DNA of 64,000 nt, taken from the NCBI GenBank assembly GCA_029891385.1, contig CM057226.1, forward strand, positions 93,194,977 to 93,258,976. The letters run 5' to 3'. Below, one piece after another: positions 55,736 to 64,000 of this stretch; within the stretch, counting starts at the first letter, position 1, and every line of letters starts with the position of its first letter. Source of the DNA: Erythroxylum novogranatense (Eukaryota; Streptophyta; Magnoliopsida; Malpighiales; Erythroxylaceae). The notes under the pieces were generated by a model, which did not search any database, was not told the origin of the DNA, and saw only the letters and a program-made list of their open reading frames with translations. Position numbers and translations under genes: made by a program.

Positions 55736-58722
55736 TGTAACATCCGTCCCCATATTAAAGGTTAGGACTTGAAATTTCAATGCATGTAAGCTTAGAGAGA
55801 GATTAAGGAAATGCACTTTTCTTGCTCGTGGCAACGTTAACATATATGCACATAAATACTGAATGTTTTCACAAAAAAAAGTGGTACATGCATTCATTGA
55901 CAACTTTTGGGTATAATTGATATTAAATGTGATTTTATTGAAAATGAGGAGTAGAAGGAGTAGAAAGAGTGATCTTGGTATAAGTTGTGATAAAGAAAGA
56001 TCTAGAAACAAGATTGGTAGTGATCTAGAAAATGTCCACTGAATATGCTTCAATCTTTTATCCATAACGTTTTCTATAGTTTTTTAAATGAGATGATTCT
56101 TGATTTGGATTAATCTAGATATATATGGCTATATTTCGTATGCAGACATCAAATTTCATTTTTATCTCTAAAAGTTTCAAAATTTCATGAAGTTAAGAAT
56201 TTGGTGCAGTACATTGGTGTAGGAATGGAAATTTCATTTTCTGACTTTAGAGGAAATTTTGGAATTGATATAAATAGATTTTAGCAAAGGTACCTTCTAA
56301 AAAGTTGTATATCTTTCTTTTATCTTTCCAACAATATATAGAATGAAAAATGTTAACATCGGAGTCCAAATTTATGATCTTTACAAGTGAAGACATTCTG
56401 GGGAAAAAATGAGACGAAAGAAATGAGACGGAAGAAAATGAGATGGAAGAAATGAGTTGGAAGAAAATGAGACGAAAGAAAATGAGACGGAAGAAATGAG
56501 ACGAAAGAAAATGAGGCAGAAGAAATGAGATGGAAAAAAAGAGATGGAAGAAAATGAGGCAGAAGAAAATAAGATGGAAGAAAATGAGACGGAAGGAAAG
56601 TGAGAAGATGGAAATGAGACGATAGAAAATGAGACGAAAGGAAAGTGAGATGATGCAAACGTCAGGAGACCAAAGATAGAATTGGTCTTGAAGGTCTTCA
56701 TGAAAGTTGTAGATCTTGAAGTCCTCTTTTTAATAGTCTAAAAACTAAGTCAATCCGACATCTGTAGTGAGAGTTATGGCAATTGCGCCAAGGCATGTAC
56801 AATATGAGTAAAGATATGAACATGTTGAATTCTTTTGAAAATAACTTCTCCTCTAGACCTCCAAATGACTTGATTCTTGAGCCATTGGATTAGTAATGCA
56901 TCGCTCTACATCTTCAACAAGAATCATAGCCATATGAAACTATTAGAGAAATATTTAGTGAAAAGAGTGGGACGAGTACAGTGAGTGTGTTCTTCAATAA
57001 TATGAAATGGTGTTATCTCACTAAACATACTTCAGTATTTTGATGTTATCTTGATCTGTAGAGTTCCAAATGAGATGATTTTTTAATTTGAATAAACTAG
57101 AAACATAGGGATACAAATTATATGAAGGAATAAAATTATTAAACGGACTCTAAGAGTTTCAATGTTTTTATGGAATTGAAGTATAGGTGTCATTGGAAAC
57201 GTAAGACAATAGAGAAGAGTCTTCTATAAGAAAGTGTTATGTTAGAATATGCAAGGGTGCTTTTGGCAAGATAGTTAAGTATAGAAGAAATAGGGCATAA
57301 ATGGAAGGGCAAATGAGACAATTCTCAATCATTAAGGGCATGATTGGAAGAAGTGTTGTCTTGCCTATAAATGGAGTAGAAACATGAAAATGGAAGGAAT
57401 TAGAAGAAAAAAATGAAAATTTTAGAAAAAAGAGAGTGAATGTCATGAAAAAAAGAGAGAAGTACAAAGAGAAGAAGAGACAGAGAGAAACAAGCCAGGG
57501 TTTCAATTTCCCTAGCCTACAAGAGAGATTTTGGGGTTGAACAAAAAGGAAACAAATAGAGAAAGAAAAGAGCTTCCAGTTAAGCTAAAGATCTCTTCAT
57601 TTGGGGAAGAATCAAGGTAAGATAATTTTGAATTTTTTAGATTTTTGGAAGGATTTTAGTTCATCGAGTTTAGAAAATGTTAGGTTTAAGTATTCTAGTA
57701 TCAATTTTAGTGATTTTGCATTATGGGATTTTCAATTGGAATTCTATTGGATGATGATTTGGATATTTTGAGATCATATGAGGTTAGAAAAGAGATGATG
57801 AGAAATTAAGTTATATGAGATTAGAAAAGAGATGATGAGAAATTAAGTTATGATATAAAGTCACCAAGTGTTCTTGAGGTATAAGTTTATGAATAAGCTA
57901 GTCATATGCAAAATGGTAAAGATTGATTGGAGGATTTAGAAAGATTATGTACAAATGAAGTGTAAAGCTAAGTTAAATTAGACACATATGAATTATGAAA
58001 TGAGAATGAGCATAATATGTGTTCTAGAACATATGGTCAAGATTGTCATTGAGCATGCATTATACATAGTCCATTATTACAATTGTGCATAAATGAATGT
58101 TTTTACGTGTGCAATTATTGATGAGTGTGCAATGTGTGTTTGCATAAATGGATTATGCAAGTCAAGTGTCCGCATTCAGGCATTCCCAGAAGTTGAAAGA
58201 AAATGCTAATATGGAGCGTACTATAAGTAGACCTAGATGGTCTCATTCTATTATTTGTTCTATTTGCCTTTTTGATATTAATTGAATTCTGAATGTGTTT
58301 GATTATGTTCGATTCTGGACAGGAGGTCCGATGATTGTGATTGTGATTGTGCTTTGGATATTGAAGTGCTAATTTCATGTGAATAAAATGAACTAAGTTC
58401 ACTGAAGTGTTTGCTAAGCGAACTCTGAATGTGATATTACATGCAGGTTAAGTGTGAATTTTCAACTATATGTTGAACGTCGGACTACGGTCCGATGACA
58501 AGTGATTGTGACTGAATAAGAGCATGCAATATAAGTGATGAATTCCATCTCATAAATGCATGAAATATAAAGGCATTATGACTTATTTTGCCTGTATGAA
58601 ATGTTTCCACGTAAAGCTATGCTCCGTGATTCTATTCTGACTGAGCCCTATAGGCCAGTATTTTGCTCTGACTGAGCCCTATAAGCCAGTATTCTGTTCT
58701 GATTAAGTCTACGGACCAGTAT
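55736..58722 (+). repeat. Gypsy H 3' LTR, interrupted by gypsy F
   Basis: Starts TGTAACATCCGTCCCC after the polypurine tract. Matches the 5' LTR from 55792 on. It is cut at AGTAT (58718-58722), where gypsy F starts; the remaining about 550 bp lie beyond the window. It contains the minisatellite 56398-56655, several copies of the AAATGAGATGATTCTT...AATTTGGAT module (56085-56180, 57060-57140), and a GA-rich leader (57380-57490). Confidence 0.85.
56398..56655 (+). repeat. Minisatellite in gypsy H 3' LTR
   Basis: GAGACGGAAGAAAAT units, about 110 bp shorter than the array in the 5' LTR, so unit number changed after insertion. Confidence 0.8.
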
Positions 58723-58857
58723 TGTTGGGCCCCAAATCGTTTTCTTGATGTTATTGAGTATGAATATTGAAAATTGTTCGAGTTATTGCATAGTTTGATT
58801 TTTGTAGTATTAGGTGGAAAATTAGGATGAATTTGAGTTTAGTATGGAATAAGTGAT

Positions 58858-58866
58858 TATAAAAGG
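58858..58866 (+). promoter_or_regulatory. TATA box of gypsy F LTR
   Basis: TATAAAAGG, 135 bp into the LTR and about 100 bp before a long GA-rich leader. This gives a short U3 and an R-U5 region of about 1.3 kb. Confidence 0.6.
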
Positions 58867-59492
58867 GTAAAAACTTATGAGGGCATTATAGGAAGTTCAC
58901 TTAAGTTAGGATGGTTAAAGCCTAACTAGGAGGGGCATTCTAGTCTTTTTGCCTTCATTGAGAGATTAAGAAGAAAAGAAAGAAAGGAAAAGAAGGGAGG
59001 AGAGGAGAAGAGAGAGTATCGTGAAAGAGAGGAAGAAGAAGAGGAAAGGAGGAAAGCTAGGGTTGAAGGTTTTCAAAGGATTTGAAGCTTCAACCAGAAA
59101 TCAAGTGAGGCAAGAGGATCAAGAGGTTCAAGAGGAAACTCATTCCTACGCAAGAACAAGCAAGGAATTCAAGGTGGGTTCATGTTTATAATAGAGTAAA
59201 TAAGTTACTCATTGTTTTGTTTAAATCAAGAAAGATTTAATGCTTTAAATTGCATCATCAATGATTGCATTACATGCCATTGTAGAATGATTATATGCTG
59301 CTATATGATTTGCATTCATGATTATTAAAAAGGTTAAAAAAGGGGTTTTCTCCTTTCAAGAACACATGCACATGAAATCATGTTTTTCGAAATATATGAA
59401 AAGCCAGTCCCAAGCAAGTGTCGGTTTGGCAATTAAGTTTACAAGACTTTGAATCATGCATGTTGTGTGGGTTTGAGGTAGTCCCAAGAACT

Positions 59493-59543
59493 GTCACATG
59501 CATGTTAACCATGAAAAGGTTTCTCCCGCTTGCCCGCTAGTGG
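59493..59543 (+). promoter_or_regulatory. Leader palindrome and GC block in gypsy F
   Basis: GTCACATGCATGTTAAC (59493-59509) has the perfect palindrome ACATGCATGT where D and LARD have CGTGCACG; the central CATGCATG is an RY-type motif. It is followed by AGGTTTCTCCCGCTTGCCC and GCTAGTGGC. Confidence 0.6.
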
Positions 59544-60207
59544 CACGGAGCTCCCCACAAGGACTCCAACTACGACTACACAGGACCATGTAGATGGAAA
59601 TGTGTAGTATGTCATGAACCTGGACTAACCCAAACCATTATGCTATGCTTATGTGATTATGATCTATTATTATGTTTCATGCATCATGAATTGTTCAAGA
59701 ATCAAGCATTTCAAGAAAATGACTCATACATACTCATTCACTATGATTTCAACAAGTACCACGACAATGAGTTATTTTCGAATACTTTTTCTTATTTCTA
59801 TATTATAAACATGTTTCCACGAGATTTATAGCTCACCCCCTCCTTTCCTCCCCCATTCAGGTGACGAGCAAGAGACCGAGTGAGTCACGAGTTATGGCAA
59901 CACTCCATTTTTGTTTATGTTATACTTTTAGAAGTCAAGGCTTTAGTTACATTTCAAGTTTATTGGTTCAAGTGTATTTTGAATTTTTGGCCCTTGAGCT
60001 CAAGTTGTAATTTGGTTTAAAATGTCATTAAAGCTTTGTAAAACTCATCATTTGAATATGAAAGTATGGATGCGTTTGTTTTAATCATGAAAGCAAGTTT
60101 TGAGTTTGTTCACGATGGGACCATTGAGCTTCCGACGGTCTTTTTCCTTAATTGTTTAATTTACATGTTCCACCTCATGCATCAAGCATCATGTTCTTAT
60201 GTCCGAT

Positions 60208-60233
60208 GTTGGGTTCCGGAAACGGGGTCCAAC
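60208..60233 (+). promoter_or_regulatory. U5-terminal RNA hairpin of gypsy F
   Basis: Arms GTTGGGTTCCG and CGGGGTCCAAC with a GAAA loop; all 11 positions pair if G-U is allowed. It ends one base before the LTR end, so it sits just upstream of the primer site in the RNA. Confidence 0.65.
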
Positions 60234-60239
60234 ATGTTG

Positions 60240-60251
60240 TTGTATCAGAGA
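60240..60251 (+). promoter_or_regulatory. Primer-binding site of gypsy F, diverged
   Basis: TTGTATCAGAGA, two mismatches to TGGTATCAGAGC, 5 bp after the LTR end. Confidence 0.65.
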
Positions 60252-60396
60252 GACCAGGTTTAGATCCAAATTTGCATTCCATGGTTTTCAATGAATAACT
60301 TGCATTGTTTTACATGATTTGAACTATTTTTACATACTTTAAAAATTGTCTTGCTTGAACTAAAGTTTCCAATGGTTTTATATTGAAGGAGTGAAC

Positions 60397-61557
60397 ATGC
60401 AACCTCGAAAGAGAACTCGAGGAGCTATGACTCGATCTCATTCTCATCAAAGGAGCACGGATGAATCCCATGTTCCTCAGGATGCTGGGACACATTCTGC
60501 TCTAATTTCTGAGGCACCTAGCTTGCAACAAGAAGTGCCTCCTCCGCCTCCTCCTATGCCTCAGATGAATCCTATGGATCCGAATTTCTTTCAAGCCTTT
60601 GCTCAGGCGTTCACGTATGTCATGGGTCAGAGATCTCAGATTCCGATGGAAGCTCCAGTAGACAAGAGTGGGCAGTATGATAAGCTCCGTAAGTTTGGGG
60701 CTGTGGATTTCAGTGGGACGACGAATCCAGAAGAGGCTGAAGCCTGGTTGAAGAGGACTGAGAGGGTTCTAGTTCAGATGAGATACACAGATGAGGAGAA
60801 GCTAGACTATGCAGTCAGTCTGTTGTAGGGTGACGCACTGCATTGGTGGGAATCAGTGCCTCACAGTCAGGTTGTTCCATCGGTGATGGCATGGAGAGAC
60901 TTTGGAGAAGTGTTCCGAAAGAAGTATCTCTCCAAAGTCTATGTGCAAGATAAGGCCAGGGAATTTCTGAACCTCACTCAGAGGGACATGAGTGTGAGCG
61001 AGTATGAACTGAAGTTCACACAGTTTTCTCGCTACGTAGCTAACATTGTGGCGACAGAAGAAGACAAATGTCGTAAGTTTGAAGGAGGTCTTCACTTGGG
61101 GATCAGGGAGAAAGTCTTGATCCACAATTTCTGTGACTACCAGCAATTGGTGGATGCGGCACTCCAGGATGAAAAGCTGGAGAAGATTAAGCAGGAAGTG
61201 AGCAAGAAGAGGAAGAGCAGGGAGCAAATTTTCAAGAAAGGAACTAGTGCTCCAATGCCTGAGAGGAGCACGAGGAGCTCTCACAGCCAGAGTGAAGTGG
61301 GTAGCAGTGGAGTTACCAGTGACAAACAGGTGAGGGCAGTATCAGGGCAAGCCTCTAATGTGGGAGGCACTGGAAGAGCAGGAAAGAGCTGGTTCACCAA
61401 CCCCTTATGCAACCAGTGTGGAAAACATCACCAAGGAAAGTGTCGTAAGTCTCTTGGAGCCTGTTCTAGATGTGGAGAGAAGGGGCATGTGTTGTGGACC
61501 GTCCCCAGCACCAAAAACAGAAGGGTCACAGCCAAAGCTCCAAGGCGTGCGTAACAA
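60397..61557 (+). pseudogene. gag: Gypsy F Gag with one in-frame stop and a late frameshift
   Basis: Start ATG 60397 (MQPRKRTRGAMTRSHSHQRS), a GTG two codons earlier being less likely. Same architecture as gypsy E Gag: proline-rich N-terminus (PPPPPPMPQ), then FGAVDFSGTTNPEEAEAWLKR, then TAG at 60826-60828 where gypsy E has CAG, then GDALHWWESV, REFLNLTQRDMSVSEYELKFTQFSRYV. The first knuckle is CNQCGKHHQGKC. The second, CSRCGEKGH, is cut after its histidine by a frameshift near 61490, so its last cysteine is out of frame. The frame of the protease resumes by about 61555. Confidence 0.85.
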
Positions 61558-62545
61558 AGGGGAACCAAAGCCGCCATCGAGGTAGGTAGCTCTGGGACTG
61601 CAAGGAAGGCTATTCCTTCAGGAAGGCCAAGGAGTCAAGCCCCGGCAAGGGTTTTTTCTATGACGAGGGAGGAAGCTGCAGCTGCACCTGAGGTTGTCAC
61701 GGGTATGGCTCAGTTACTTGACTCTGCAGTATTTGTTTTAATTGATTATGGTTCCACGCATTCATTTGTTTTTGCAAGCATGGCATTGCATGGTGTGAAC
61801 TCTGTTCCGTTGGATAGGCCCTTGTTTGGTAGTACTCCTTTAGGGAGGAGTGTGGTGATCAGTCAGGTGTATGAGCAGTATGAGCTTTTCATTGATGGTG
61901 CTAGATTGGTAGTTGACTCACTACCGCTAGACCTTTGAGGGTTAGATGTTATTCTGGGGATGGATACTATGGAGAAATATCTGGCAAAGCTAGATTGTGG
62001 TCGGAAAGAGGTAGAGTTTGATCTGGGTAATGGTGAGAAGGTGATCTTCAGAGGGGACAGGAAGACACCATCGCCAAGACTGATTTCAGCTATATTAGCT
62101 GAATGGATGATGGGCCAGGGATGTGAAGCTTTCTTGGCACATGTTGTGGATGCCGATGTGATTGAAAGGAAGCTAGTAGATTTTCCGATTGTGAGGGAGT
62201 TTCCAGATGTGTTCCCAGATGAATTGCTCGTTTTGCCGCCGGTGAGGGAAATCGAGTTTGCCATTGACTTGATTCCCAGAACCGTGCCTATTTCAATACC
62301 CCCGTATAGGATGGCTCCAGCTGAGTTGAGGGAGCTGAAGGAACAGTTAGACGAACTATTAGAGAAGGGGTATGTCAGGCTGAGTTCATCTCCTTGGGGA
62401 GCACCGGTTTTGTTTTTCAAGAAAAAGGATGGATCATGGCGAATGTGTATTGATTATAGGAGACTCAACAAGGTGACAATTAAGAACAAGTATCCTCTTC
62501 CACTGATAGATGACCTGCTTGAACAGCTACAGGGAGCAAGGTCTT
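61558..62545 (+). pseudogene. pol: Gypsy F protease and RT N-terminal half
   Basis: ARVFSMTREEAAAAPEVVTG precedes the protease site VLIDYGSTHSF (aspartate at 61744-61746; DYGS instead of DSGS, which would damage the active site). TGA at 61936-61938 lies between LPLDL and [12 protein letters not shown] then runs open from 61960: [91 protein letters not shown], to a frameshift near 62545 at GARSFS. Confidence 0.88.
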
Positions 62546-63428
62546 TTTCAAGATTGATCTCAGGTCAAGCTATCATCAGCTCAGAATCAAGGAGTCTGAT
62601 GTAAGCAAGATAGCGTTCAGGACTCGGTATGGTCATTATGAGTTTTTGGTTATGCCATTCGATTTGACCAATGCTCCAGCTGCTTTTATGGATCTTATGA
62701 ATAGGGTCTTCAAGGAATATCTGGATCAGTTTGTCATAGTGTTTATAGATGACATTCTAGTGTATTCTAAGAGTGAAGAAGAACATGAGGAGCATCTCAG
62801 GATTGTATTGCAGACTCTGAGGGAGAGAGAGCTTTATTCCAAGTTCAGCAAGTGTGAGTTTTGGCTTCATGAGGTGACTTTCTTTGGGCATGTGATTTCG
62901 CAGGATGGTGTATATGTTGATCCGAGGAAAGTCGAAGCAGTGGTGAATTGGCTTGTACCCAAGACAGTGACTGAGGTGAGGAGTTTTCTGGGTCTGGCAG
63001 GTTACTACAATAGGTTCATGGAGGGATTATCCATGATAGCTGCTCCGATGAATAAGCTATTGAGGAAGAATCAGAAGTTTATTTGGACTGAAGAGTGCCA
63101 GAAGAGCTTTGAGGAGCTCAAGCACCGATTGACAAGTGCTCCGGTTCTGATTTTACCTTCTAGTGATGAGGGGTATACGGTGTATAATGACGCTTCGAGG
63201 AAGGGTCTCGGTTGTGTATTGATGCAGGGAGACAGGGTAATAGCTTATGCTTCAAGGCAACTGAAGCCGTATGAGTTGAATTATCATACTCATGATCTGG
63301 AGTTAGCAGCAGTGATCTTTACCTTGAAGATTTGGAGGCATTATCTATATGGGGTTCAGATGAGGATCTTTACAGATCACAAGAGTCTCAAGTACTTACT
63401 GAGCCAAAAGGAGTTAAATTTGAGATAG
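62546..63428 (+). pseudogene. pol: Gypsy F RT C-terminal half and RNase H
   Basis: After the frameshift the correct frame reads [18 protein letters not shown] and is open from 62646 ([21 protein letters not shown]). The catalytic FIDD is at 62742-62753. Thumb: [15 protein letters not shown]. RNase H starts at [14 protein letters not shown] (N where S is usual; the aspartate is kept), with [20 protein letters not shown] and [14 protein letters not shown] at 63426-63428 follows LNLR. Apart from this stop and the shift, the region is complete. Confidence 0.9.
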
Positions 63429-64000
63429 AGAAGATGGATTGAGTTACTCAAGGATTATGATTTGTTGATTGAGTACCATCCAGGCAAAGCGAATGTAATG
63501 GCGGATGCTTTGAGCAGGAAGTCTTCTATTGCTCATGTTCAGACAGTTTATCTTCCTTTATTGGAAGAGATGGCCAAGCTTAGGATAAGCTTGAAGCAGG
63601 AGGAACCAAATTGCCTTCTAGAAAATTTCAGAGTGAGACCGGTACTCAGGGAGAAGGTTAGGGAGTTGCAAGTGCAGGATGTAGACCTGACCAAGTTTCG
63701 AGAGGAAATTCAGAATGGTAAGACTTCTGAAGTAGTAGTGAGGGAGGATGGACTCATGAAAGTGGGGAGCAGACTTTGTATTCCAGATAGCAGGGAGGTT
63801 AAAGATGAGATTTTGGATGAGGCACACAATGCGCCTTATGCCATGCACCCAGGTAGCACCAGGATGTACAAGGATTTGAGAGAGCATTTCTAATGGAAGG
63901 GCATGAAGAGGGATGTAGCAGAGTATGTCAGTAAGTGTCTCGTGTGTCAGCAAGTCAAGGCTGAACACCAGACGCCTTCAAGCAAGTTAAGGCCATTGCC
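63429..64000 (+). pseudogene. pol: Gypsy F RNase H/integrase junction and integrase zinc domain (cut by window end)
   Basis: Open from 63429 through [20 protein letters not shown] and NVMADALSRKS, then the linker (YLPLLEEMAKLRISLKQEEP) and the zinc domain HPGSTRMYKDLREHF, interrupted by TAA at 63891-63893, where gypsy E has a tryptophan. [23 protein letters not shown] runs to the window end. The catalytic core is outside. Confidence 0.88.

Larger units (their letters stand above)
48788..58722 (+). mobile_element. Gypsy H: very old Ty3/gypsy element, both LTRs damaged
   Basis: 5' LTR 48788-51882 (first about 55 bp replaced by gypsy E), internal 51883-55735, 3' LTR 55736-58722 (cut by gypsy F). 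LTR order and the polypurine tract show plus orientation. The pol region is so mutated that only short motifs remain. The LTR end (GGATATCACCATCGATGTCGG) matches gypsy B, so B and H are of related families. Confidence 0.8.
58723..60234 (+). repeat. Gypsy F 5' LTR (1,512 bp)
   Basis: TGTTGGGCCCC to GGGGTCCAACA. TATA box TATAAAAGG at 58858-58866, GA-rich leader 58966-59075 ending GCTAGGGTTG, leader palindrome and GC block 59493-59543, GCTCACCCCC at 59832-59841, and terminal hairpin 60208-60233. All are in the same order as in LARD and D. Confidence 0.85.
58723..64000 (+). mobile_element. Gypsy F: Tekay/Del-like Ty3/gypsy element (continues beyond window)
   Basis: Starts with LTR 58723-60234, then primer site, gag, protease, RT, RNase H and the integrase start. 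It lies in the H 3' LTR with left flank AGTAT; the right flank is outside. The proteins are colinear with gypsy E and about as similar as two families of one lineage would be, while its LTR is shorter (1,512 bp) and has no minisatellite. Lesions are few: three to five in-frame stops and two frameshifts in 3.6 kb of coding sequence. It is probably the youngest gypsy element in view. Confidence 0.9.

Overview
The window is intergenic heterochromatin from a flowering plant, probably a eudicot. It consists almost entirely of nested LTR retrotransposons plus one decayed endogenous pararetrovirus fragment. I found no host gene, tRNA, rRNA or CRISPR array. The basis is plant-type SIRE-like Ty1/copia proteins, plant Tekay/Del-like Ty3/gypsy proteins with a chromodomain-like tail, initiator-tRNA-Met primer sites, and TG...CA LTRs 1 to 4 kb long. 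The species cannot be named from the sequence. Layout, left half (1-41763): the oldest recognisable layer is copia C1, minus strand, 32126-40733. A Ty3/gypsy element B (plus strand) sits in C1; only its 3' end and 3' LTR are in view (25747-32125). Copia A (plus strand, 1-25746, 5' LTR cut by the window edge) sits in the B internal region. A related solo LTR, D (28600-31406, minus), sits inside the B LTR. Copia A was then split at 6346/23851 by a 17.5-kb block of a non-coding, LARD-like element arranged LTR-internal-LTR-internal-LTR. That block is flanked by a near-perfect 5-bp target duplication. C1's own LTR is split by an unclassified 2.1-kb insertion inside its minisatellite. Between C1 and the next gypsy element lies a pararetrovirus reverse transcriptase/RNase H relic (about 40800-41763). 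Right half (41764-64000): gypsy E (41764-48787) has an intact gag and a complete 2,049-bp 3' LTR, but its 5' LTR is cut to 104 bp and its pol is frameshifted. It abuts the truncated 5' LTR of the very old gypsy element H (48788-58722, pol barely recognisable). The H 3' LTR is in turn interrupted by gypsy F (58723 to beyond the window end), which is the best preserved and carries only a few stops and frameshifts. How the parts work: the copia and gypsy elements encode, or once encoded, Gag plus a polyprotein of protease, integrase, reverse transcriptase and RNase H, with copia and gypsy domain orders respectively. The LARD-like element has only cis signals (TATA box, tRNA primer site, polypurine tract, LTRs) and must have been moved by another element, plausibly a Tekay-like one, since it keeps a Tekay-like pol tail next to the polypurine tract. 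The most interesting signals are in the LTRs. They include (i) a 26-nt hairpin at the U5 end with compensatory changes between three LTR families, (ii) a palindrome plus GC-rich block conserved in the leaders of four families, (iii) family-specific minisatellites built on 10-14-bp perfect palindromes, (iv) a shared module of about 100 bp used repeatedly and in both orientations, and (v) an in-frame TGA at the same codon of the copia third ORF in two divergent copies.
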